Shown one piece after another: positions 1-6,600 of a stretch of DNA of 6,871 nt (position 1 is its first letter; each line of letters starts with the position of its first letter). A program made the translations under genes and the position numbers. The notes below the pieces were generated by a model that saw only the letters and a program-made list of their open reading frames with translations, ran no database searches and was not told the DNA's origin. This stretch comes from Desulfobacterales bacterium (GTDB lineage Bacteria > Desulfobacterota > Desulfobacteria > Desulfobacterales > Desulfobacteraceae): NCBI GenBank assembly GCA_022361135.1, contig JAKSBM010000933.1, positions 1 to 6,871 of the forward strand, given 5' to 3'.

Positions 1-183
1 GACGGGGATGGATTTGATACATGGCTCAACGAGTTGGTTCATAGAATGCCCTTAAATGGTTTGATAAAGGAACTCAGGAGGAAGGCCGATTCCCATTTTT
101 ATCCCCCCATATCAATGGATGAAATTGAAAAAAGATTGGGACAAAAATTGGCGGTTCTTTCCAAATCCATGGGGGTGGATTAA
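1..183 (+). CDS. C-terminal fragment of an unrecognised protein (5' end outside window)
   Basis: Reading from base 1 in frame 1 gives 60 uninterrupted codons and a TAA stop at 181-183. The piece is protein-like: it starts DGDGFDTWLNEL, continues through a basic stretch (KELRRKADSHFYPP) and ends in a probable amphipathic helix (DEIEKRLGQKLAVLSKSMGVD). It has no membrane segment and no motif I can assign to a family, so no function is proposed. It converges with the glycosyltransferase, and the two reading frames overlap by four bases at their stops. A competing plus-strand frame at 119-304 translates to a Trp/Pro-rich, low-complexity-looking product and is probably a shadow. Because only the tail is visible, confidence rests on frame openness and composition alone. 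Confidence 0.6.
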   Translation, partial: DGDGFDTWLNELVHRMPLNGLIKELRRKADSHFYPPISMDEIEKRLGQKLAVLSKSMGVD

Positions 184-197
184 ATTTGTTCTTTTTT
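164..197 (+). terminator. Weak candidate intrinsic terminator at the convergent gene end
   Basis: AATCCA at 164-169 pairs with TGGATT at 176-181 around a six-base loop. A T-rich tract follows (185-197, broken only by one G and one C). The stem is only six pairs with two G-C pairs and includes the stop codon region of the first gene, so it would be a weak terminator at best. No better terminator is visible between the two converging genes, which leave no intergenic space. Confidence 0.25.
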
Positions 198-1154
198 GGG
201 GGGGGATATCTTCAAATCCTTATTGGCCTCCATATCAAACCACATGGCAAATAAAGAAAATTGAACCGATGCCAAAAAGGATGAAAATGCTGCCAGGGCA
301 TTGATGGCCGGGATATGTGCCGTGTCAAACCACATGTAAAAAACCCGGATGAAAAGAAGGAGAGAAAGGCTCCCCATCAAACCGCCAAAGCCATAGAAAA
401 ATACAAGTGGGTGAAAATCCCGGATTACGTATTTTTCCTTGAGGCGCCAGAAAAAACGTTTAAATAACAGCCAACTCAGGCTTCGAATGACCTTGGGAAT
501 TTTAATTCCGGAAATTTCACCGACATCGTAGATGGGTTCCACGGGAATGTCGGCCACCCTGAAATTGTGAATGTTCAATAGAATCAGCAAATCATTGGGT
601 TGGCCATACCCCGGATACATCAGATCCCAATCCACGGTATCCAGGGCTTTTTTCCCAATGGCCGAATATCCGGACTGGAAATCTGATATATGCCAATACC
701 CGGATACGATTTTCGTCAACAATGACAGAAAGGCGGTTCCATAAAACCGAATCCGGGGCATTTTATTGTAGGCATTGCCTGAAAAAAAACGATTACCCTT
801 GGCATAGTCCGCCGCCCCTTCGGCCACCGGTGAAATCAGGGAAGCCATCTCGTCGGGGTCCATCTGCCCATCCCCATCCATTCTTACCGTGATGTCCATT
901 CCATTGGCCCGGGCCCACTTATAACCGGAGACAAGGGCGGCACCACAACCCATGTTCTTTTTATGATCGATCAGGTGGAGGGTTTTGATTCGATTTTGAA
1001 GATTGACGACAATTTGCTTTGTCCCATCGGTACTTCCATCGTTAACAACAACAATGGCATCGACATAGTCGGGAATTTGGGTGATGACGCCCTTTATCTG
1101 CGTTTCTTCATTGTAGGCGGGAATTACAACGCAAATCCGTTTCCTTTTATACAC
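180..1154 (-). CDS. Family 2 glycosyltransferase, polyprenyl-phosphate sugar transferase type
   Basis: This 324-residue protein probably transfers a sugar from a nucleotide sugar to a polyprenyl phosphate at the cytoplasmic face of the inner membrane; donor and acceptor cannot be read from sequence. The GT-A fold begins at once: ICVVIPAYNEE (residues 7-17), VNDGSTDGT (37-45), a glycine-rich NMGCGAAL (67-74) and the metal-binding DxD as D93-G-D95 followed by GQMDPDE. The second catalytic-region motif is DFQSGYSAIGKKAL (158-171), typical of the DPM1/DPG-synthase-like group. Two hydrophobic segments, about 250-275 and 283-305, anchor the C-terminus, and a short charged tail ends the protein. The start is GTG, supported by an AGAGGA ribosome-binding site six bases upstream. 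The last codons contain a C8-A6 homopolymer run. It is divergent from the pilus operon; a role in pilin or surface glycan modification is possible but unsupported. Confidence 0.9.
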   Translation of the reverse strand: MYKRKRICVVIPAYNEETQIKGVITQIPDYVDAIVVVNDGSTDGTKQIVVNLQNRIKTLHLIDHKKNMGCGAALVSGYKWARANGMDITVRMDGDGQMDPDEMASLISPVAEGAADYAKGNRFFSGNAYNKMPRIRFYGTAFLSLLTKIVSGYWHISDFQSGYSAIGKKALDTVDWDLMYPGYGQPNDLLILLNIHNFRVADIPVEPIYDVGEISGIKIPKVIRSLSWLLFKRFFWRLKEKYVIRDFHPLVFFYGFGGLMGSLSLLLFIRVFYMWFDTAHIPAINALAAFSSFLASVQFSLFAMWFDMEANKDLKISPPKKEQI

Positions 1155-1160
1155 TGTTTT

Positions 1161-1166
1161 TCCTCT
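1161..1166 (-). promoter_or_regulatory. Ribosome-binding site that fixes the GTG start of the glycosyltransferase
   Basis: Read on the minus strand this is AGAGGA, six bases ahead of GTG at 1154-1152. It is a near-ideal Shine-Dalgarno match and spacing. It supports GTG as the true start, with the first GT-A beta strand beginning only six residues later. Confidence 0.75.
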
Positions 1167-1211
1167 TTATCCGGGATCAAAGGAGAATCTGATAATCCCT
1201 TATTCATTGAT

Positions 1212-1240
1212 TTGAGAGCATGTCCAACATAGTATATAAT
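1212..1240 (+). promoter_or_regulatory. Candidate sigma-70 promoter P1 for the pilus operon (distal)
   Basis: TTGAGA (1212-1217) and TATAAT (1235-1240) are separated by exactly 17 bases, matching the consensus at five and six of six positions. Transcription would start near 1247 and leave a 5' leader of about 250 bases before the first pilin gene. It faces the candidate glycosyltransferase promoter at 1250-1279. Assignment is from consensus matching only. Confidence 0.5.
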
Positions 1241-1249
1241 TGTGAAAGA

Positions 1250-1279
1250 AAGATAGAATCAGTTTAAATTATTTGTCAA
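1250..1279 (-). promoter_or_regulatory. Candidate sigma-70 promoter for the glycosyltransferase
   Basis: On the minus strand a perfect TTGACA (plus coordinates 1274-1279) is followed after 18 bases by TATCTT (1250-1255), which matches four of six -10 positions. The predicted start near 1243 gives a leader of about 90 bases to the GTG codon. It lies just beyond P1 and points toward it, so initiation at the two sites should be mutually exclusive or interfering if both are used. Confidence 0.4.
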
Positions 1280-1417
1280 CTTGAATTTATGGGTGCCGGA
1301 TTCCTGCAATTGTTTTATTTCAAATGGGATTGTGACATTTAATCAAAATGGTCATAAAATGTTTTCCCCCATGGGGATCCATCCTGCTGTGACAATGGTT
1401 CCAAAGGTATAATGAAC

Positions 1418-1445
1418 TTGTGTTTTTCAAATTTTTAAATATAAT
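1418..1445 (+). promoter_or_regulatory. Candidate promoter P2 for the pilus operon (proximal)
   Basis: A perfect -10 hexamer TATAAT (1440-1445) lies 16 bases after TTGTGT (1418-1423), which keeps only the TTG of the -35 consensus. The spacer is very AT-rich. Transcription would start near 1452, about 47 bases ahead of the first pilin gene, a more usual leader length than P1 gives. A weak -35 element would be compatible with activator dependence. Confidence 0.4.
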
Positions 1446-1498
1446 CGTGGGCATAGCATCTAATTTGCACGATTCAATCAAATAACAATGAATCCAGA

Positions 1499-2008
1499 AT
1501 GGGCATGCACATGGTCATTTCAAAGCTTCATAAAAAAACGAGTCATGGCTTTACACTTCTTGAATTGGCCATCACCATTGCCATCATGGGGATCATAACC
1601 GCCATCGCCCTGCCACAGCTTCCGGACATCATCGACAACTACCAGCTTCGCCGGAGTGTCCGGGGGTTGATGAGCCAATTAAATCAGATGAAATTGCAGG
1701 CGGTTAAAGAAAATGCCAGAACAGTTATATTAATTGATGAAGACAATGACAGTTACACGGTATTTTTGGACGATGATTCTGAAAACTGGGCATTGGACGA
1801 TGACGAAGAGGGAACGGTGACCGATCTCTCCGTTATGGACCAGGAAATTACCACCACATTGGTTTCCGATTATACGGGATTTAATGGAAGGGGGCTCCAG
1901 GCCCGGGCCACTGGAGGTTCTATTACAATCACCGCTTCCAATGGCAGTTCCCAGAGAATCGTAATCAGCAGCATTGGCAGTTTTCGCGTGGAAAGTATGG
2001 TGAACTGA
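1499..2008 (+). CDS. GspH/FimT-family minor pilin (pseudopilin)
   Basis: This 169-residue protein has a class III prepilin leader: a basic leader ending KKTSHG, predicted peptidase cleavage G17/F18, mature N-terminus FTLLELAITIAIMGIITAIALP with Glu at +5 (E22), then an amphipathic helix to about residue 72. The C-terminal part is beta-rich and ends with an ISSIGSFRVE-like strand, as in GspH/FimT/FimU proteins. In type IV pili such proteins are part of the minor-pilin priming complex in the inner membrane and pilus tip. Residues 80-109 are very acidic (14 Asp/Glu of 30) and include D80-x-D82-x-D84. It is the first gene of the operon and ends one base before a TTG that opens the next frame. No good ribosome-binding site precedes the ATG at 1499; in-frame ATGs at 1505 and 1511 are equally possible and only shorten the leader. 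FimT and FimU cannot be separated here. Confidence 0.88.
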   Translation: MGMHMVISKLHKKTSHGFTLLELAITIAIMGIITAIALPQLPDIIDNYQLRRSVRGLMSQLNQMKLQAVKENARTVILIDEDNDSYTVFLDDDSENWALDDDEEGTVTDLSVMDQEITTTLVSDYTGFNGRGLQARATGGSITITASNGSSQRIVISSIGSFRVESMVN

Positions 2009-2012
2009 TTTG

Positions 2013-2642
2013 ATGAAGAAAACCATGAGTTATACTTCCGAGAACCAGGGGTTTACCCTGATTGAAATTTTAATTTCCCTGGCCATTGTCGGCCTGGTTA
2101 TGGCGGGGTTGTTCACCTCTTTTCGTGGACAGCAGCAATCCCATCTTTCCCAGAGTCAGACCGTTGAGATGCAGCAAACCGCCCGGGGGACCCTGTATAT
2201 CATGGCCAAGGAAATTCGCATGGCCGGTTATGATCCGGAAGGGCAAAATGCCACGGGAATCGTGTCTGCGGGCGATGGAAGTGATTCCAATAATGCCCTG
2301 ACCTTTACCTATGTATTTGGCGAAACCGATGACGATCCCGGCGAAGTTCGAACCATTTCCTATTATCTCTACGACGCCTATGGGGATGGCGATGGGAACG
2401 ACGGCATTGGCCGGGCTGTGAATGGGTCACTGCAACCCCTGGCCGATAATATTGAAACCCTTCGCTTCAGGTATTTGGACAGCAGCGGTGCCGTTACCAC
2501 AACCATAGATGATGTGCGCGCCGTTGAAATTCAAATTGCCGCCAGGGTTGACCAGGCCGTAACCGATTACACCCTGGGTAAAGACACACGGGTTAACAGA
2601 ACCGTTACCACCATCGTGAATTGTCGAAACCTGGGATTATAA
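2013..2642 (+). CDS. pilW: PilW-like minor pilin
   Basis: This protein of about 209 residues has the leader ending SENQG, cleavage at G13/F14, and mature N-terminus FTLIEILISLAIVGLVMAGL with Glu at +5 (E18). The stretch ARGTLYIMAKEIRMAGYDP (57-75) is the PilW-family signature after the N-terminal helix, and the end IVNCRNLGL is also usual for the group. PilW belongs to the minor-pilin complex that primes assembly and holds PilY1 at the tip. A Gly/Asp loop, D121 to D130 (DAYGDGDGND), resembles a calcium-binding turn. I chose ATG at 2013; TTG at 2010, directly upstream and in frame, would add one residue. A GGTGA about ten bases upstream, inside the preceding gene, is the likely ribosome-binding site. 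The stop codon is directly followed by the next gene's ATG. Confidence 0.88.
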   Translation: MKKTMSYTSENQGFTLIEILISLAIVGLVMAGLFTSFRGQQQSHLSQSQTVEMQQTARGTLYIMAKEIRMAGYDPEGQNATGIVSAGDGSDSNNALTFTYVFGETDDDPGEVRTISYYLYDAYGDGDGNDGIGRAVNGSLQPLADNIETLRFRYLDSSGAVTTTIDDVRAVEIQIAARVDQAVTDYTLGKDTRVNRTVTTIVNCRNLGL

Positions 2643-3107
2643 ATGAATAAGGGGGATGTTTTGAAGTTAGACCGGCTTTTATTGGGGAAAAATAATCTCA
2701 ATACAAGTGCTGGCTTCAGCCTGATCGAGTTGTTGGTTTCCTTGGCCATTTTGGCCGTTGGGATTTTGTCCCTGGCCCAGCTTCAATGGGCATCCATTGA
2801 GAATAACGCAAGGGCCGTGCGCCATACCAATGCCATGTTGGCCGCCCAGCTTCAAATTGAAACCCTGACCATGTTGCCGTTTGCCAGTGTAAACAATGAT
2901 GATGCCGATGCCAATGGTTTTACCAAGGTGACCCATTCGGATAATTCATTGATACCGGAGGGTTTTATTCTGGAATGGCAGGTGGTTCGTGAAATTGATC
3001 TTCAAACCCCCGGCGATGGTGTTAATGACCTAATGGAAATCAATGTCAAAGTTACCGACCCGTTGGGGAATGAAAGAAGCAATATTACCTTTAACAAACC
3101 GAGGTAA
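2643..3107 (+). CDS. pilV: PilV-like minor pilin
   Basis: This 154-residue protein has the mature N-terminus FSLIELLVSLAILAVGILSLAQLQ after cleavage G24/F25, with Glu at +5 (E29). The helix continues with ENNARAVRHTNAMLAAQLQIE, which fits the PilV (type IV pilus modification) family, and the small C-terminal domain is of usual size for it. In characterised systems PilV sits in the minor-pilin complex with PilW and PilX. The leader is 24 residues, longer than usual; no in-frame ATG lies nearer, although a TTG at 2661 with GGGGGAT before it would give an 18-residue leader. The ATG abuts the stop of pilW without a gap, with GGGA just upstream, suggesting translational coupling. Residues D87-x-D89-x-N91-G92 look like the start of a calcium loop. 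Assignment to PilV rather than a GspI-like pseudopilin leans on the neighbours. Confidence 0.83.
   Translation: MNKGDVLKLDRLLLGKNNLNTSAGFSLIELLVSLAILAVGILSLAQLQWASIENNARAVRHTNAMLAAQLQIETLTMLPFASVNNDDADANGFTKVTHSDNSLIPEGFILEWQVVREIDLQTPGDGVNDLMEINVKVTDPLGNERSNITFNKPR
3101..3104 (+). promoter_or_regulatory. Ribosome-binding site that selects the pilX start
   Basis: GAGG lies six bases ahead of the ATG at 3111, inside the last codons of pilV. Three ATGs occur close together (3107, 3111, 3115) in an AATG repeat; only 3111 opens a long frame, and its spacing to GAGG is the best of the three. Confidence 0.6.
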
Positions 3108-3110
3108 TGA

Positions 3111-3635
3111 ATGAATGAATTAAAGAAAAAAAATTTCCATTGGACTGGGCAGATTTTAAAACCAAACCAGGCAGGTTCTGCCCTGGTTCTTACCATGATA
3201 CTTCTGGCGGTGCTCACAACCATGGCCCTCTCATCCATGAATTTAACGGTTACGGAATCCCGGATTGTCAGGAACGAAAGAATTTATCAGGATAATTTTT
3301 ACCGTGCCGAGTCCGCTGCCAGGGAGGCTGCCAAACAGATTGAATTGGCCTCTGACGCTGATCTTTCCGACCAGTCCTTCAGCACATTCACCTGGCTTAA
3401 GGATGCAAAGGACAATGATTTAACCGATTATAACAATTGGAACACGGCAACCAATTCAGCCTCGGCCACCGGGCTTGAAAATACAGAGTACTCCGTGGTC
3501 CAGCGGGGAATCGCCCGGGGGTCTTCACTGGATATGACCCGAACAACCAACATGTATGATTATGCAGCAAGGGGATATGCACATGATGCTGGTGGACGCG
3601 TCATCATAGAGCTGGGATATAGAAGACGACATTAA
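3111..3635 (+). CDS. pilX: PilX-like minor pilin (PilX N-terminal domain)
   Basis: This 174-residue protein opens with a 22-residue basic leader ending NQAG, followed by SALVLTMILLAVLTTMALSS, then NLTVTESRIVRNERIYQDNFYRAESAARE. That pattern (small-residue start, long hydrophobic helix, then a helix with RNE and AESA) is the PilX_N family. Position +5 after the predicted G22/S23 site is Leu27, not Glu, as in the GspK group of pseudopilins. The C-terminus IELGYRRRH is typical of PilX-like proteins from deltaproteobacteria. In known systems PilX joins PilV and PilW in the priming and tip complex. It follows pilV by three bases and precedes pilY1 by 23. Residues 98-106 carry several Asp (D98, D101, D103, D106), a weak echo of the Asp-rich loops in neighbouring proteins. 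Confidence 0.85.
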   Translation: MNELKKKNFHWTGQILKPNQAGSALVLTMILLAVLTTMALSSMNLTVTESRIVRNERIYQDNFYRAESAAREAAKQIELASDADLSDQSFSTFTWLKDAKDNDLTDYNNWNTATNSASATGLENTEYSVVQRGIARGSSLDMTRTTNMYDYAARGYAHDAGGRVIIELGYRRRH

Positions 3636-3658
3636 AATTCTAAAAAAGAAGTGTGTCC

Positions 3659-6600
3659 ATGTTGAAATTCTGCGGTGGGTTCAAAAACAGGTTCCGGGTG
3701 TGGAAGTATCAATGCGGTAAATTCATGGGGTTTTTGTCCGTTCTAATCCTTTTTCTTCCCCTGGAATCATGGGCGGATTGTTCCTTGGCCTCCCCAACCA
3801 ACTACACCATACTTCCCCATAGTTCCCCCACCTTCAAATGGAAGGCACAATGCGGGGGAACCAATTATACCCTTTCCTTGTATCGCAGCAATTGGGACCT
3901 GGTTCAGCAATATAATATTCAATGTGATGCAGACGAGTGCGAGTTTTACCCCAATCTGGATCTGTCCAATGGCATCTACTTTTGGAATATTGCCATGGAC
4001 GGGACAGAAAATTATGTTGGTAACGGCACGGCTGTGTTCAGTGTTTGGGCCTCCAAAACCTATTACCGCGATAATGACAAGGATGGGTTTGGCAATCCAT
4101 CCAGTTCGTTGAATAGTTACATATGGCCCATTGGGTATGTTCTCGACGATACCGATTGCGATGATCATAACGCCTCCGTCCACAAAGGCGCTTTGGAAAT
4201 TTGCGGCGATGGCATTGATCAGGATTGCAATGGGTCGGACCAGGGGTGCACAGAGGATAAGGATAAGGACGGGTGGCGCCCCGATGCCGGTGATTGCAAT
4301 GATAATGATGCCAGTATCCATCCCAATGCACCGGAGATTTGCGGCGATAATATAGATCAGGATTGCGACGGCATCACCCAGGAATGCCAAGAGCTCGTCT
4401 GTGTGGATATGGCAGATGTGCCATTGGAAACCCAATACCAGGCAGCCCCTGCGAACATCATGCTTCTCCTTGATAATTCGGGGTCCATGGACTTTTCCTT
4501 TTTAACCTCGGAGATCAATGGCAGCTTTAAGGGCTATTATTATTTATACGAAATCGATGGGATGAATTACGGCTCCCACACAGCCCTTTCGGATGAGGCT
4601 AAGAAGTATTGGAAGAGCCGTTGGCACGAATACAATAAAATATATTACGATCCCTCCATTACCTATGCACCCTGGCCGGCCACGGGAAAGTATCCAAATT
4701 TAAGGGCGTTTAAGGATTACGCAAGCAGCGATCCCGAAAAGGTCTGGGATCATCCCATCCTTGGGGACGAAATCATCGAGTTGGACGATGAGTATGCCGA
4801 CAAGGATATCGTGGGGATTGATATGCCCTATGCCCATTATTTCGCCCGCCATGATGATGATATTTATCTGGTAACATTGGAAGACGGTAAAATTCGATAC
4901 TATCGCATGAAGGATTCTTCCAAGGATAATAGTAAGGATTCCGGATTTAAGAAAGTAACGGGGTCTTCCATCCCACCCATTACATCACGTACCTACCTTG
5001 AAGAAAGGCAGAATTTCGCCAATTGGCTTTGTTTTCACCGGAAACGGTCCTATGTCGCCGCCAATGCATTGACCCATTTGATCCAACAGATGCGTGGGGT
5101 TCAGATCGGGATTTATACCATTAATCCCCAGGTTTCCACTTACCTGGATGCCCATATCGTCCAACCGGTTCTACCGGTTCGTGTCCAGGGGCAGGATCAA
5201 TCGGAAACATTAATTAATAAATTATATGAGCTGAAAATTCGCATGGCCGGAACTCCATTGCGTGAAGGGCTCAAGGCCGTGGGGCAATATTATGATGACA
5301 CGGACAACATCCTTGTTCCCGGTCTGGGTGACTCTCCATATGCAAATCAGGCCCAGGGGGGGGCATGTCAGCAAGCCTTTGCCGTTATGGTAACCGATGG
5401 ACATTGGAGCAACTCTTCCGAGTTCAGCATTGGAAACCACGACGGAGATCAATACAGCGATACCCTGGCAGATACGGCCATGTATTTTTATAAGAAAGAT
5501 CTCTCCAGCTTACCCAATCAAGTCCGTGGCAATGCCGTGGATCCTTTGAATACACAGCACATGGTTTCCTATGGCATCGCCTTCGGGGTAAAGGGGAGCA
5601 TTGATCCCGGCCAATACCCCGATTGTCCCCAGGCCTGCGAGTCCGTAAACCCCACCTGTGATAAGTGTCCCCAGAGTTGGCCGGAACCCGTGGCCAATGA
5701 CGGATCAAAAATTGATGACCTTTACCATGCCACCCTCAATGGCCGGGGTGCGGTATGGAGCGCTGACAATCCAGTTGAACTGGCAGATGCATTGAAGAGC
5801 CTGATCCTGGACCTTGAGGACCGACAGGGCTCGGCAGCCCCCCTGGCGGCCAACGGTAGCCAGGTTTCGGCCACCACCACCGTTTATAAGTCCTCCTACG
5901 ATTCAACCACATGGTCCGGGGATGTGGGGGCATATTCCATAGATCCGTCAACCGGATCCGTGGCAGCATCCCCCAGCTGGTCGGCCGCAGCAAAGCTGGG
6001 TGAAAAACTGAGTATCCCAAATTGGTGGGGCAGTGGAACCGGTCGCAAGGTGATTACCAATGTCGGCAATATCGGTATGCCTTTCAATGCAACAGCAGCC
6101 GGCTCAATGGGGCTGGAATCCGATATTATCAACTATATCCGGGGGGATAATCGCAGGGAAGGAGAGGGCGCCGATGACTTCAGAATTCGACACAACAAGT
6201 TGGGTGATATTGTTCATTCAGCCCCCCTTCTTTCCCATGGGGTGCTGTTTGTCGGAGCCAACGATGGCATGCTGCACGCCTTTGACCAAACCAATGGGGA
6301 AGAACGTTTCGCCTATGTTCCCAGTTTTGTCGTTCCCAATCTACCCGACTTGACCCAACGGGTCTATTCACATAAATATTTCGTGGATGCGACCCCCTAT
6401 GTCCAGCACATTGACCCAACCACAAGCTATCTCATCGGTGGGCTGGGAAAGGGGGGGAAGGGGGTCTATTGCCTGGATGTTTCTCCGTCCAAGCTCAACC
6501 CCAATCGGGAGGAAACGGCAACGGAAATTTTTAAATGGGTTTACCCGGTCAACGATGATCCAGACATGGGATATTCCTTTCCCCAGCCCTATATTGTGAA

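Larger units (their letters stand above)
1155..1498. other. Divergent intergenic region, 344 bases, regulatory
   Basis: No reading frame here looks like a gene. The region separates the minus-strand glycosyltransferase from the plus-strand pilus operon and is markedly more AT-rich than its flanks. It holds three plus-strand TATAAT hexamers (1235-1240, 1408-1413, 1440-1445), one minus-strand TTGACA (1274-1279), two TGTGACA heptamers in the same orientation (1331-1337 and 1388-1394) and the perfect palindrome CCCCATGGGG (1367-1376), followed by an overlapping GGATCC. I found no tRNA, riboswitch or strong terminator in it, and no sigma-54 site with correct GG-N10-GC spacing. Confidence 0.7.

Noticed and set aside
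180..1154. Glycosyltransferase as a dedicated pilin-glycosylation enzyme
   Set aside because: It is a polyprenyl-phosphate type enzyme in the opposite orientation, and no oligosaccharyltransferase or other glycan gene is visible. Proximity alone is not enough.
963..1232. Plus-strand open frame of 89 codons across the glycosyltransferase start
   Set aside because: It is mostly antisense to the GT-A nucleotide-binding segment, has no recognisable features and would sit across the promoter region.
1447..1470. Sigma-54 promoter ahead of the first pilin gene (GTGGGC...TTTGCA)
   Set aside because: It has the right flavour, but the GG and GC elements are too far apart for the GG-N10-GC rule. The similar sequence at 1291-1307 (GGGTGCC...CTGCA) is also off, by two bases.
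1488..1604. Short 38-codon frame starting at ATG 1488 and overlapping the first pilin gene
   Set aside because: It ends without features, and the overlapping frame has an unmistakable prepilin N-terminus. It has no better ribosome-binding site.
3639..3658. Terminator or promoter between pilX and pilY1
   Set aside because: The gap is 23 bases with no stem and no -10/-35 pair, so pilY1 is most simply read from the same transcript.
3767..4435. Long minus-strand open frame of 222 codons opposite pilY1
   Set aside because: Its translation is Ile/Ala-rich without domain features and mirrors the MopE-repeat region. The plus strand here has clear signal peptide, repeats and MIDAS motifs, so this is a shadow frame.
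6140..6148. RGD tripeptide (R828-G829-D830) in PilY1, as an integrin-binding site
   Set aside because: It lies in the segment YIRGDNRREG just before LGDIVHSAP, a stretch I recognise as widely conserved in PilY1 proteins, including those from bacteria without hosts. An RGD here does not by itself suggest host-cell binding.
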